Translations under genes and position numbers: made by a program
Origin: Malachius bipustulatus
Taxonomy: Eukaryota > Arthropoda > Insecta > Coleoptera > Melyridae
Direction of reading: 5' to 3'
Assembly: GCA_910589415.1 (NCBI GenBank)
Contig: OU342634.1
Span: forward strand, 20,333,144 to 20,397,143
Length of the DNA: 64,000 nucleotides
Part shown: positions 21,650-35,060 of the stretch, one piece after another
Numbering within the stretch: the stretch's first letter is position 1
Layout: each line of letters begins with the position of its first letter
Notes under the pieces: generated by a model
Databases searched by the model: none
What the model was told of the DNA's origin: nothing
Seen by the model: the letters and a program-made list of their open reading frames with translations, nothing else

Positions 21650-23995
21650 TTTTGCTTGGGAATGAGATTATTATTAGATTACCTATGAATGCAGGAGAAT
21701 GTGGGAAGCGTGGGCGCTATCTTCCTCTTTTTATCACCTCCTCTCGCCTATTTGTAAGAGAAAGAAAATCGTTTCCCCATACTGTTTCTTTGTGAGTGAA
21801 GTTTGCTCCTCACAAAGCGGTCACCAAAAAGAAGAATCCCGAAAATATGATCCTCCTTGATCCTAAGGTGAAGTGCAGTAGCCCTGCATGGAGGTAAGAA
21901 TCAGAGCAGAACCTTTACCTTAACCTCGATGGATGAAGCATGAAATACCTAACAATTATTATTAACCCTCTTATCTGACTTTAACAAGGGCATACTGCAA
22001 AAGAGGGTTATAAAGTCAAGATAATTTTGAATATAGCCATACAGAAACTTGTTAACGGCTACATAAGTGGCATGACATCAGACAAATTTTGATAAAACTA
22101 CGTATGTACCTGGGTTATAAGATTGTAGCCCAATGAGACGTATACCTGAACTGACCCAATAACAGAACGTAGAAGCGAGGAGCTATGAATCACAGCCCTA
22201 GCACGCCGAAAATATAGACTGGATCTTTTGATTTGGGACTTTTTTTCTCAATGTTAAAAAAATCACAAAAAACTTGTTATTTCAAATCTTCATCAAACTT
22301 GCGTAGTTAGGTATATATTAAAACAGTGTCACTGATATATTTCATTATAGGTACTCTTTGATTTTTTAAATTAATTAACAGTAAAAATAAAAATACTTGG
22401 AATTTGCGATATTTTGCGAATTAAGTACATAACTTCAACAAGGCGATAAAATGAAACACTTCCAACCAACCCATTAAAAAATGCTTTCATGCCTTGACGA
22501 GAGTATCATTTTTCAATTGATATGTTAGTAAAAATAAATAAATAAAGACTGTTCCATAACTTGCAACGCCAGTGCGAGTGCGTATGTAAATTGGTTCGAA
22601 CAACACGTATTTCATTAGCTATTCTAGAACCGAGATAAGGTTTCTTGGAATAAATGCACTCAAGATTTAACATTGCTGTCAATTGTGGGTAGGCTAACTA
22701 AAGTTAAGTTTGGGGAGGCCAATAACCTTGTGGCTCTGTAAATTGATCAAGAGGCCAATGAAGTGTCTGTTTCAGCCCAAGTCTCTTGTCTTTGAGATGT
22801 GAAAGCTAGACACTATCGTAGGTGATTACATATACCTACCATGATACATCGTAGTATCATAGTTTCATTAGGATACTCTTTCTCTAATTCCCTGCCCATA
22901 ACGGTATTGACGTTAATTTACAAGGAAAAGTTTGCCTGTCTATCACTGATCGACGAAGGAAAAGTAAACTGAAATGGTGTAACTAACAATCCATCACAAG
23001 TAGTAGTATACCTAATAATATTACAACCTAGCTATAGACTACTATTACCATGCAGGTTCAGGTGTATCAATAAAAATAACACCCCCTTATTTTATCTTAA
23101 CTTCAAAACACCGCCCCAATCAAATTTTTCTTTAGTTTACTTGAGTTCCTTGTAGGCTGCCGATAACTAAATTTGGAAATCTGCGTTTTGTTGGAAAAAT
23201 GTACCTAAAATTTTATCTCTACAAATACCTTCGAAATGTTCCCCTTAATTTATTACATATCTGTCCCTCTGTCTCTTAAATCTAACAAGCCATTATCACA
23301 AAATTGCATCCTATAACGGTATCTGAAGCTGTAAAAAAGGTTCGCATTTTTTAGACCGTTTATGTGGCTTAAGAGAGAAAATCGTGGGAACCTGGACTGA
23401 TTTAAAACCCTTTCATTCTACCTTCCATGTGGTCGGTTCCAATTTTAAGATTTATCTGCGGATGTTGATGATATGGTGAAATTTAGCATCTACCTGCTGT
23501 TTTAAAGTTCCGTTATTTTATCCCTTTGTTCCTACCTGATGTGAAAGCAGGTCTCTGGTTAGATTTAATAATTGTTACCGTTAAGCAAACAAAAGAACGC
23601 TTAATGAAATTATAATCGATTTAATTATTCCCCTTAATTGTCCTTGAAGTTTGAAGCTTTCACTCCTTTATGTTGCAAACTCTTTCAAACAGGCAACAAG
23701 GTAGGTGCTAGTAAATCTTAAATCTCATTACTGTCACGATTGAAATATAAGATAAAAGCAATTTAAATTGGGACGCGTGCATCTACCTTAACCATTGTGG
23801 CCTGTGAGTAATTTTATTTTATAATAAGACTACAATTTAAGATTATCCGTGATCGGCAGCACTGAGAGGAAACGGGGGGAACCCATGAACCAACATACCT
23901 TATATTGTGTCCGAGAATCTTAAAACAGTATGCCATTCATTGATGGCATATATGTCGTGCATTTTATTTGATTTCGCTAGTTTAATCCACTTTCG
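21650..23995. other. intergenic DNA, no gene seen
   Basis: No exon, RNA gene or clear repeat was recognised by eye. Confidence 0.5.
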
Positions 23996-23999
23996 GACA

Positions 24000-24284
24000 T
24001 TATGCGTGATCAAAACTGTGTTGTGTGTTGGCAGATATATTGTACTGATGAGTCCCAAGTAGGAAGAAACACGTGCCTACAATTTCCACTTCTATACTCA
24101 CAACACAACATCAATGAATGGCATGGAGTTTTATAATATACTTATCATTCATGTCTTTTCGAACAATAGTCAGTATGTCTCAACTACATACTATGCACAC
24201 GGGGGGGGGGGGGGGGGGAGGAGCACTACTTTCAGTTGTTGACATGCATTTTGGCTGTTTGGGGTGTATCCTATGGCGCAAGCA
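24000..24284 (+). mobile_element. decayed single copy of the hammerhead (retrozyme) unit
   Basis: From GTGATCAAAACTGTGTTGTG to GTATCCTATGGCGCAAGC this segment follows the 322-bp unit at 16453-18062 in order, with many substitutions and an expanded G-run (about 24199-24218). The hammerhead is at 24039-24083. It has the classical CTGATGA core, but stem II has a G-A mismatch at 10.1/11.1 (GTCC against GGAA) and the cleavage triplet reads GCC instead of GTC. It is predicted inactive. Only one unit is present. Confidence 0.8.
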
Positions 24285-24824
24285 TGGTAAGACTAGGAGA
24301 AACAACAAAATCTAATTCGCATAATTCTTCGAGAAATGAAGAGTTGAATGGAAGTTTTTAAAATGCATAATTTTGAAATTGGTCATAAATTTTTCCCTCC
24401 AAGAAGGATCAATTTGACAATAGTCCTGTCTACAGGAGTCTGTAAAAGATCTCCACATAAACCAACCACCTATCATTAGATCAACATAAACCGAATTAAG
24501 GGCATTGGTCACTTAAAATACAACACTTTTCCAATTAATTCCACTGAGTTTCTTGATGACAGTGGTAAAAACGGCACTTCGATATCTGCTTCCTATATTT
24601 ATAATATAAGAAAGAGTCCAAAAGTAACAGTTAGCAAGGTTTTCATTTCTTACAGTTGTGTCATTCTATCCTATACATCTTCCTGTCATCGTTAGGTTAG
24701 AATTGGATTAAGCTGGGGTTCTTTTTGGACCTGGTTTTCTTCTTGAAATTTTTCGGGAATATATAGCAACATTGACGTTAAAATTGAATATATCCTTGCA
24801 ATTTTATTGCGCACCCTTGATGAT

Positions 24825-27013
24825 ATCGCCAGTTGCGCATTCTTTGATATAGAGGGTGCATTCGACAATACAAAGCGCGATGCTGTCAAGAAAGACTTGG
24901 CTAAAAGAGGAGTAGACAACACAATTTCCACGAAAAACAAGAATAGTTGAAACCAAAGAGGCAAGGAGAGAACAGAATTATCTGCATTAGGTATCCTGAT
25001 GACATCGTCATAATGGCCAAGGGCAAATTTGAAAAAATACTCTGTGACAATTAAAACAGGGCTAAAAATTACCCTGAAATGGGGCCAGGAAGTAGGACTA
25101 AAGATCGACCCTACAAATAAGCAACACTTGGAGAATTCACAAGAAGGATTAAGCTTCCAGAAATCAAGACCATCCGCTTAGGCGAAGTTGATTTAGAATG
25201 GAAGCAAGTTAAATTTCTAGAAGTAACATGCACTAGACAAGAAACTACTGTGTGGTGTGCAGAAAAAATGGTAGGTTAAATGGCGAAGTTAAGTCTCCAG
25301 GAGTAATACACTAGACAAAAAACTATACTATGGAACCAGCATTTAAATAAACGTTAAGTAAAAGCCACAACTGTACTCATGGTGTGCAGAAGAATGGCGG
25401 GCAGAACATGGGCTTGTAACTTGTAACCCATCTGTTCTGTGATGGATGCTCACCATCCTAGTGAGACTTATATCATCACATACGGAGCGGTTGCCTGGTA
25501 CAAGTGGAGAAAGCTAGTAACAGCAAGGAAATCATTCGAGAAGATCCAGAGGCTAGCATGTTTTGCATCACAGGAGCATTGAGAACTTGTCCAACTGCGA
25601 CGTTGGAAATAGCCTGCTTGGACCTTCACCACTAAATTTGCTGATAGAGAGAAGAGCCGGAAACGCTCTCCTCAGAATATCAAGTACAGGAATCAGAAAT
25701 GGTCAGCGGAGCAACCCTCAAGTGGCTGCGAGCAGCTCTTGACACTGCCACAAGACAGAACCATTAAGAAATTCAGTTTCGAGAGGACCTTTATCACGGA
25801 ACTGTCTACGAAAGAGGAATGGTCAACACTTCGAGATGCACTCTCAAAGAAGGTACGTTTAAACGGTACATAGACGGCTCCAAAACTATCGAGGGAACCG
25901 GAACAGAAGTCTATAGGCCGGCCGCGCAAAAAGCACTCCAAACCCATGGGAACATCCCCAACTATTCTTCAAGAGGAATCTGTATATCTGTCCAAACAAA
26001 CGTCGAGAGAAACTATACGAAAACGGAGAACTTGAAATTATTGACCGATAGTCCATGCAGCTGAGTTCTTCGGTCATTAGCTCCAAAATGGCTTCAAAGT
26101 GCCTAGAAAAACGCAGAAATCTAGTCAAGAAAAAAAAAATTCACCTAAATGGATACCAGGTCCTACTGGAATTGAGACAAATGAACGTGTCCACTCATTG
26201 GCAAGAAAAAACGCATCAGCATCCTTTATAGGGCCTGTATAGGTCACAATAGCCAAGCTGCTAGAGTTTCGGTCAAACGATCTCTAAAGTGCAGCATGAC
26301 TTTTCTTGGTCAGTACTTAGATGGGTGACCAATTATAGTGGTAAATAAAAAGGTTCCGTGACCGATCGTGCTCCGGGAGGTACGTTAAAAAGGGGGTCCC
26401 GGCTGCTTCACAGCAGTCGTTAAGTGACGTCAGAGGCCCTTGAGGCTACTTGAAAACTTCTGACACTTGGGCTTTACCACAGCCATAAGATATTTATTTA
26501 TTTTTATAGGGCCAAAACCATTTTGTTGCTTCGGAGACACATTCTTCAAGGCATAACTCCGAAAAGAAGAACAAAAACGGAGAGAAATCCATTGGAGGAA
26601 TCTTTCAGGATTGAGACAAGCCTAAGAGAGCTCCTCTGGAACTCCAACCGAGAGACGTTGAAGATACTCTTCAACTCCTCCGTACAACCTTCTCCTAACA
26701 ACCTCAGTAAGGAATGTATCAAGAACATTGGCGGGATTCCTGATGGCCTGACGGGACATTGTATAAATCTCTGAGAACACCTGAGGAAGTTATTAGGCAT
26801 AGGAAAGAACGGCGTCTGCTGATTTGGCAGAAAGGGCCTTCCAAACTGCGATGCATTAAAACTCAAAAGAAGAAACGCCCTATGGATCAACACCTGGTGG
26901 CAGGGGATCTACCCGAACTTGATCCTTTCAAAATTCTCAGGCTTCTCAAGAAAACGGACTTGGAGAGGGTGCTTCATTATTGGGATTCCATACCAGGGGG
27001 AAGCATAGCGTAG
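24825..27013 (+). pseudogene. decayed LINE with reverse transcriptase and RNase H domains
   Basis: Fragments in changing frames spell a reverse transcriptase: FDIEGAFDNTKRDAV (about 24841-24885), then YPDDIVIMAKG (near 24995, in place of YADD). Next come a region with FEKIQRLACFAITGALRT (about 25528-25580), an RNase H start YIDGSKTIEGTG (about 25867) and a later RNase H block WIPGPTGIETNERV (from about 26152), then TGHC (about 26752). The order RT, thumb, RNase H is that of RNase-H-bearing LINEs such as the R1/I groups. Stops and frameshifts are frequent, so it is dead. It is interrupted by a SINE at 26236-26502. Confidence 0.8.
26236..26502 (+). mobile_element. 5S-rRNA-like SINE inserted in the LINE, 11-bp duplication
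   Basis: The direct repeat TTTATAGGGCC at 26225-26235 and 26503-26513 brackets a 267-bp insert that ends in an A/T-rich tail. Near its front, GGTCAGTACTTAGATGGGTG followed by ACC closely matches the internal-promoter region of eukaryotic 5S rRNA (GGTTAGTACTTGGATGGG). The preceding CGATCTCTAAAGTGCAGC resembles the 5S segment CGATCTCCGAAGTTAAGC. The body includes GTCCCGGCTGCTTCACAGCA and GACGTCAGAGGCCC. A 5S-derived head makes this a SINE3-like element (inference from the head). The rest is not recognised. Confidence 0.78.
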
Positions 27014-29375
27014 AGGGGACATAATAGATATCTATCTTAAGTCGCAGTGGCTCAATCACCCTCAATAATTACAATACAATAATAATTATTGTGCTGCGCA
27101 ACTCAAATATGCGTATATTTTTAATAGGCCTTTCCTCGACTTTTTTCCAACAGATTAGAGTAGGTTACTATAATAGTATACATAAAACATCGTGAAAACC
27201 CCTGATGTGCCAGCTTTTCTTCACTTCTTCAATTTTTCAAGTGTTCTTCGATGATGACACTACAATCATTTCCGAATCATTCTCAATATAACTTTCTGAA
27301 CTTGAATCAGCATTCCTTCTATTACATCTTCTTATTTTCCATACACTTCCACTTCAGATAGCTAAGCTTCGAGTAGGATAACATTTTTTTTAACTCCAGG
27401 ATCCAGGTAAAGATGCTCTATGTAGTTGTGAAATAATTAAGTAATAGTTATTTTGACTTCACAAATGCATCTGTGTCTGTCTACTTTTATAATAATTTAC
27501 GTACGAAAAGCTTCTGCTGGTGTTAGTGTATAAGCACCTCGTAATTTTTAGAGAGGAAGTGACTATTTTAGTTCTTCTTCGAAGGGAGGAAAAAATAGTT
27601 CGCGAAAAGTTCAATGCACGCATTTGCCTGAGAATTGGAGTCGGAGTTCACTCCTTATGTCGGGCGGTGGATCATGCTAAACCAAGATGTCTAATTATAG
27701 CAGACGTAGCATTAGCATTTGGTTTATGTATGTATGTATAGTGGGTATGTATATATTTTCGTACATTAGCCCTGTTTCTGGATGCACAAGTATTTCGGGT
27801 GACTTCAAATCAACCGTGTTGCTACTTGCTACCCTCTATCCCCGATTCTTTGACGATTTTCAAATCAATAGTATTAGCTTCACTGTCTGTATTTTTCCTT
27901 AGTATTTTTATTTCCAGCCTTATACCTACCTGTGTAGTTTTTCCATAGTTGATTGAAAATTCTTAAGTTCGTTTGAGTATCTGGTGATGTTGATGGCGGC
28001 ATTGATTATAGAACGACGCATATGTTTTTTAAAGTTGTTAAACTGTTAATGTTAAACCAGCAATGATTTTGTGAAAGCCTCTCAGAATTTGGTCGTCTAA
28101 TTTATTTACGTCACCTCATGCATCTTTATACCTATTTTTTTTAACTTCAAAAGTCTATTAATAATTGAATGTTAAAAAAGGCTAATTTTTCTAGTTTGCA
28201 ATTTACTTTTGCAAAATATAAAAAGGACCCCAATTTTTGATATCAGGCAATAATAGGAAAATGAGCAAACTTACCAACAAAAAAATAAATAAATAAATCA
28301 TGCCCTGTTTTCAAAAAATGTAATATTTCAACAAGGTTGTTCCTTTCAGATATCAAAATTTCGATTATTGAATTGTTTTCACCGAGAAAACTCCATTAAG
28401 GAATCCAGCTGCAGAGTGCAGACATGATAACAGCAGAGGAGGGAGGAGGAGTTGTATACCGAGTCTCTTTTATTGCCTTGCATTCGGGCGCAACAATGCA
28501 GCAGCCAGTGCAATGGCCTCGAGAGCCACGCCAAGCCCGACGCCTTATTATTATTACACGTATACACATACGCATAAAATTCCGTACCCTCTGCACTCTG
28601 CTCTTCATCTATCCTGCATGTCCTATCATCTTCTCTCGATAATTCGATGTTCCGTATAGTGGCAGACCCAGACAAAGACGATATAACATTACAGATACAT
28701 CCAATGTCTTCAGGAAGAAGAAATGCAATGGTTTGCGTTAGTATTCCGAACAGCTTTAATTAAATCGTGCCAAATTTTTTTCTCTGTATTCCTATGGCAC
28801 CGCTTTGTCTTTTGCTATATACTTCTTTCAAAAAATGTCCAATCGTTTAATGGCTAACGATTATTAACGGCTTCTTGTCAATAGCTTTTAAGGCTTAAGG
28901 TAGGTGTGTTAGAAATTTAGGACCAACGCGACAGAGCTCTACCACATACCAAAAGAACAAATTTTTCAATGATCGGGCTTGAAAGAGACAACATAATACG
29001 CAGTGCAGGGTATAATTAAATTTGCTTCACTTTTGTAGTAAAACACTAAAAAAACAACTCAAGCAAAGAGGCATCCGTATAAATGCAAGAAGTACAGAAC
29101 GGTAACCCTAAGTTTACAGTAGAGCTGATAATAAGAATAGAGGAAAACCAATCCGGATTGAAGCGCAATAAAAAAACGCGAGATCTGGCAAAGTAATCGA
29201 AAGGGAAATAAGGAAAGATAAGGCGATGCCTAAAGGCAAAAAATGTAGAATCCGGCAATTCAGCTGAAAAATATTTTGGCGGAGTACCTACTGCAGCATG
29301 AGAAAATTAATGTGTTAGAGTGAAGAGGAAAGGAAAGGAAAGACCAACGCAAAATTCCAAAAAATTGCAGAAGAG
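27014..29375. other. intergenic DNA; moderately GC-rich patch at 28385-28640
   Basis: No gene can be supported. The patch at 28385-28640 is richer in G+C and has short frames on both strands, but no known motif. Its nature is unknown. Confidence 0.5.
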
Positions 29376-29379
29376 ATAG

Positions 29380-29730
29380 AAAAGGTAAAGCAATTTAGCT
29401 ATTTGGGCAGTCAAATATCAACAGATGCGGAGTCACACGGATAAAAGACGGAAAACGGAGACTGTGCAGGGTGGAAACGCCGTTACTCAATAGAAGAAGG
29501 AAGCTGCTTTGCGTGTTGCGCCAACAACAAGGAAATTAATTTAGACACCTAGAAGGGAGTCCTGGAAATGTACCTTTGGAGTATGCTGTATTACGATTTG
29601 CTGAATCGAAGCGCAACATGCGGACCATTGAAGACAAGAAAAATGTGGATGTGATTTATAAATATGCAAAGTTCTTTAGGAGAATGTTGAAGATAAGGTA
29701 CACGGACGGGAAAAAACAGAAATAAAGAGG
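29380..29730 (+). pseudogene. fragment of an RTE-type LINE 3' coding end
   Basis: Read in shifting frames, the segment gives FSYLGSQIST (about 29393-29425) and FRRMLKIRYTDG (about 29670-29710). These are blocks found at the C-terminal end of RTE-type reverse transcriptase proteins. Several stops and shifts separate them. It is a short dead relic and too diverged to assign to the copy at 1-2590. Confidence 0.6.
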
Positions 29731-30119
29731 TACCTACTAACGGAGATTGCAGAAAAGAGAAGTTATAATGGAAGACGATAAAACAAAGGGGGGATAGTAT
29801 TTTACTAGGGCATACTGCATACTTATGTATTTTGGCACTATGGCACTATTGTCTAATTAGTAATAAGAAAGAATTCTAGAAGCACAAATATGAAAAGAGA
29901 ATGGAATTAAAAATTTTGTTCGCAGATGTTTAAGTTTAGGTAATCGTCCAACGCAGTGAACAGACCAAGATTCTCATGATGATGCAAAAATACTTTGTCG
30001 CAGAAATGTTTCTCGTTAATTTTTTCCCTCCTCGGCTCTTGGTCTGCTGCTGGCAGCAGTAACGAAGAAAAACATTCAATCCTGTACAAGAAGAGATTCT
30101 AATAAAATAGCTCTATTAA

Positions 30120-30525
30120 AATTTGACAACAGCGCGACTGTCGCATCATAGTTGGCAGTGCATAGTATCGCGATCCATGATGGCGACTATGATCGGTGGA
30201 TTCGGTCGCCGCGCCGCGAGTCTGCTGAAGGACAAGGGTCTAACCGGATTCAATGACCTAGCTTTAGAGGACCTTTAGAGGACACGCAATGCGTATGCAA
30301 CGCCATATCTCTGTCCGCGCCCAGGCAGTGCCGACTAGACCGCCAAACCTCCTTTCCCCGCCAACCCCGCGAATGCACGCACGCTGCAGCCAGCGACGCA
30401 TCCCATCGCGGTGGTAATTACTTGCTATCAAGCAAGCCGTGCCATGGTTGCATGACGGCGAGTTGGCCGTGAAATGAATCCGCCACGATTTCTCTCTACA
30501 CTGCACTGCATCTTAACCGGACTTT
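30120..30525. promoter_or_regulatory. GC- and CpG-rich island, possible promoter or leader exon
   Basis: The stretch (for example GGTCGCCGCGCCGCGAGTCT) stands out from A+T-rich surroundings. A 33-codon frame starting MMATMIGGFGRRAASLLKDK is present on plus at about 30178-30279, but I know no matching protein and it may be chance. Promoter or first-exon function is a guess based on composition. Confidence 0.3.
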
Positions 30526-30529
30526 TTTA

Positions 30530-33445
30530 GGAACGTTTTCTATTTGCATTTTCTCACCATAAAGAGAGTTTCGATTTTGGTGGTAATGGCATCTAATGGT
30601 TAAACATCTAAATAGGAGCAATACCCAATACCTACTTTGTGATTGCGTTTAGCGTTTAGCTAACCAAGCGTTTGCCAACATTTTCTCTAGCTGATTTTTT
30701 TTCATAAAGTAGGTTCGTAGGAGGTACCTTATTTACCAATAGGTTTTAGAAAGCGCTCAATTAGGTGTAAGTATTGAAATCTTATACTTACGTGAATAGA
30801 TGATTTTACAGTATGAAAAAACGTATAATTTTGAATCTTATAAAACAATCAAATCGATTCTGATTCTATTGGTATATCAATAGAATATGCTTACCTTATT
30901 CTGTATCTATCTGGATTCCTTTGCTATTTGCCATTTTTAAATTACCTATACTGCTTGGTAATAGCAAATGCTAAGTTGCCTCCTTTCTTGACTTCATCGG
31001 CTCATCTCATTATTGCATGCATGGAACTTCTAATAGTTATATTTTCCTCATTTTGTCTTCTAGATGTTCCTTTTCTTCTGTTTCTCAGGAGTAATGGAGG
31101 AGTAAAGGATTCAAGTCCAAAATAGCTTGATTCGATTCTCAATCGATCTACCTGCTTCAAAATTCAGGTCTCAGATTATCTTAAATTGTCAAGGTACGCC
31201 GTTTCTCCGCCGCAACTACATATAAGGTACTTAATTTTGCCGTTATTTCGGATATTTTTCGTCTGCGGCATTGGTACCGTATAGGTTTATAGTTTCCTTC
31301 TTCTGTTGGAATTGGACCCTCCCATTCTTTAAGCGCCAGTTCTTTTGGATAATGCATTTCTTCTTCTGGGTTTGAAGCTTGTTCCCATGCACAAAACGAA
31401 ATTTTTCTGAATTAAACATCATCGTTCGAATGGAGAAGAAAAGTTGTGGTATAATAATGCGAGCTGTCTCGGGTAGGAAAAATCACAGGAACGTTATTAA
31501 ATATTTCCAGGAGATAAATTCCCGTTTTTTTTTTTAATTTACAGAAGTTTTCAACCTCCGAAAAATTACGTGACATTAAACAAGTGGAAAAAATTATTAC
31601 AAACTGAACAAAAAGTTACAGAATCTGTTACAGTTAAGGGGAATGCTCAAAATATTACCATAATGCATTTTTTAAACACATCAGCACCCTTCTCAAAAGG
31701 CTGGATTAGTGAGACAACCCTGGTTTGGGAAACTCTGGGGAGAAACCGTCGCAAAAGAACCTTATATTTGGTTCCTGACCTGTTCCTTTGTCTCAACGAC
31801 TCAATAACAGACACAATACAAATATAATTGTTAACGTTATCGGCTAAAATGTGGTGGTGTCCCATTCTACTGGAACCAGAGGTGTTGATGCGAAAAGTTA
31901 TAGTGGCACGTCATCTAATAAATTTAGCCGATGAAATACGAAATGTTCGACCTATTATAGGAGGTAACGATCAAGTTTGGCACATATAAGTTTTAAAACC
32001 CCTTTCAAAAAAAGTTGCCCGCGAATTGTAATTTGCCCATATGTATATTACTTTAATAATTAACGGTAATTAATCATTCTTGCTTGAGAAAAAAATATAC
32101 CTTTTCAAAGATACCTATATGTATTATTTTTTATTTTTGAGACGAAAATGACATTTTATTGACATACTGCGAAGGGAATCGTAATAGTAATCGCTATTGC
32201 GTAAAACCAGAACAACACAAAAATACTCTAACAAGGCATTAGCTTAATGAGACACGCCAATTTATCCTGAAATTGATTGAAGACGACACATACGGGCTAT
32301 AGTGTACAGTTCCAATTCCAGGGGCCTTTTATATCAATTATGTGTATTTGAAGCCATCAAGCTGAGGGTAGATAGATATATACGTGCGGTAAATAATGTT
32401 CAGTCCAGAAATTACCTCCAGGGCACGCACTGTCTTTTACGTCAGACCATTAGAGATAATGGCCATTTCTTCTTTTTTATTCATCGATTGGGCAAATCTA
32501 ATGCAATTTCATGTGTTATCTAAAGTAGGTTGATTGAAGTACAATATGCCCTTATTCAACCCCTATCGAAGCATATGTAGCGTTCTATTGCTTATCAATC
32601 TATCAAAGTGTACGTACCTACCTACATGTTGGATATTATTAGAGACTGCCCAGACTACTTATATTATTAGTTATTACAATAATGTAATTAAAAAAATGAT
32701 TGGATATTGGCCTCTATTATTATCAAAAAAGATCATCATTGATCAGATTAGAATGTTTTGTGTCGAAATTTTGATTACTATGCGTAATAAATAAGACATG
32801 TAAAACTGAAATAACTTGCTATTAGAGTAGTTTTTTTCTTTTCTATAGGTAGGTAGGTATAGTCCTGTTACTATAGGAAGGCGAGTAAATTCTTACTGCG
32901 CAAAAAGGGTGGGTACCGTCTCCGACTCCATAAATATTTGTTGTCCAATATCAACAATGTTAGTCGGTGTCCACCTTAAAAAAACAACCAACCAGATAAG
33001 GCTGATAAGAGTATCTCCGCCGTTCATCGAACGTGTAAATTATTAGTGGCGGTGAGCAAAGCTCGCAAGATGCGTAGTTCACGCCCAGCCTTCGCCTTCA
33101 TATAAAAATCAAGCAGTACCTACCTATTTATGTCTCATTTGAGATTTTTGTGAGTGCTAATAATTCAATAATAACTAAACTTGAGAATAATGAAATAAAC
33201 ACAATCTATCTAAATCAGAGTTTATAATTAAAATACTTGCGTTATACAGGGTGTTGATAAAAATATAGTACACTAACTGGACGGTCACAATAGATTATTA
33301 GGAACACCTGGTTCAAAAACTTCCCAGTAGGTACCTGCGCTTATAGTTTTTCTTTTAGATAATGAAGGGAAAAAGGTATTCGTGGTCCCTGATTATACAT
33401 AATTTCATTTTCTGTGATAATGTAAAAAACTTAGGTATAGCTACC
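30530..33445. other. A+T-rich intergenic DNA, no gene seen
   Basis: No exon or RNA gene recognised. An isolated CAGGGTGTTGATAA sequence after TA at about 33247 resembles a single end of the fold-back/mariner-type elements. Confidence 0.5.
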
Positions 33446-33450
33446 TAATT

Positions 33451-33676
33451 TATACCCTGTGTTGCATATAAGGAAAGGTAGGTATCATAGGGAAAACACC
33501 ACAGTGAATATTATTAAGGATCCAAGTCACTCTGGTTTAAAAGTTGATAGTTTCCTAGGAAGCTTGATAGTTTCCGAGGGAACTGTATATTTGAAAGGAT
33601 TTCATTTATTTTCAAAGTATTGTTGAAATATTCTTTACACTCCCTATGTTACCTTTCCTATGCAACACGGTGTATA
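33451..33676. repeat. short MITE with about 25-bp terminal inverted repeats
   Basis: The left end TATACCCTGTGTTGCATATA then AGGAAAGGTA is mirrored by TTACCTTTCCTATGCAACAC then GGTGTATA at the right. The interior has no coding capacity. Confidence 0.75.
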
Positions 33677-34102
33677 ATTATTATTTAAATTACTATTTCC
33701 TCAAATTTTCATTCTGTAATTTTACGAAGTTGTTATAATTATTGTAATTTTATTGAAAAAAAACCTTCAAACATTATTAACTTGGCATTATTTTCCACTT
33801 GTTATTTTTTTTAAATTAAGGGGTGTTCCTTTAAATAGTGTACCATTAAGTCAGAATTTTATTTTTTCAGCTCTGATTAATAACAAAAATTTATTCTATT
33901 CTATCAAGCAAGATAATATTGTTACCACTCTGCTAGAAAAAAACTCCAGCGCCATCTATGAGGGATCCTCTACAAGCAGACCTGCGAGTTCGGCTCGGTA
34001 AATAAAAGAATACGCAATACCTGCAATAACACTGACAACATTGTTGAAGTAGTTTGGATACTTCTCTTCGAGATGGCTCTGCGCTCTGCTGACTAAACTG
34101 AA

Positions 34103-34249
34103 TAGGGTACTTGTATTACCGACACTAAGTAAGCGTCGGTAAGGGTAATGCAGGCTCCTTTAAACTCAAGTGCTTGCGCTTGCGACCGGAGGCGATTTTG
34201 TATTTACCTAGTACGAAACCGCCTTGGAGCTCCAGTAGAATATTTAAAA
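34103..34249 (+). repeat. direct repeat, left copy, beside the interrupted MITE
   Basis: Shares ATTACCGACACTAAGTAAGC, the GATTTTGTATTTACCTAGTA block and CTCCAGTAGAATATTTAAAA with 36880-37017. Its first part looks like the two ends of the 34250-36874 MITE fused with the interior deleted. Confidence 0.75.
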
Positions 34250-35060
34250 GGGAACCTGTATTACCGATTTACCGCTTACTAGGGTAGCGCATTCTCATTC
34301 TCACAAAAAGTTGGGAAAAAAATTGGGAATGTCAAATTTAACTTCATAAACGTCAGATTTTCCATGAACGTACAACTGTCTAAAAATTCACATAATTTGA
34401 TATTAAGTCCGCCTATTAAAAAAAAGGTAAACTTTTGCTGCGTTAGAGGATGTTTTAACAATAAAAAGAGAGCTTTCTACTTGTTCGCGTTGCTTAAAGG
34501 TAACTTTCTTAATATTTTAAACTCATTATAGTCCTCTACTATACTTGCATGTTACTGGGATTTTCTGGACAAAAAATGCACCCAGCCCCATTAGCAGACA
34601 GTTATGATTGCAGAAAATAGGTATATGGAGCTCAGAATTTTCGTATACCTGAAAGTTTGTCAGGTAGGTTTTATTACATCTTGATCTTGATGAATCTTAT
34701 TTTCAAGGATCAGTATGGGAGGGTCTTATAGAGGTACTATATAAGATCATACTCCCGTTCGTGTGTACACCAAGACGTTTTTTCTCAGTAACTATTAGAT
34801 ATCGAGTTAATATACCATATACCCAATACTAAAGTCTACAGCTTCGTAGATCCAATAAACCCGTAATAATGTTTTTAATATCCACTGAAAGAGGATTCCT
34901 CGATTCCTATTCGTGTTAATATTTTGTTTCATTTTTCAAACTTCGCATTTTTCCACTTGATACCTACGCCTGTGATCAAAAATGTGCCAAAAATATGACA
35001 TCCAGCTGTTCAAACATAGCCGTGTTAAGTAAACGTCAACGAGTGAATGCGCTCCCTATA

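Noticed and set aside
26270..26345. Possible 5S rRNA gene
   Set aside because: Only part of the 5S sequence matches and it is flanked by SINE body and target duplication.
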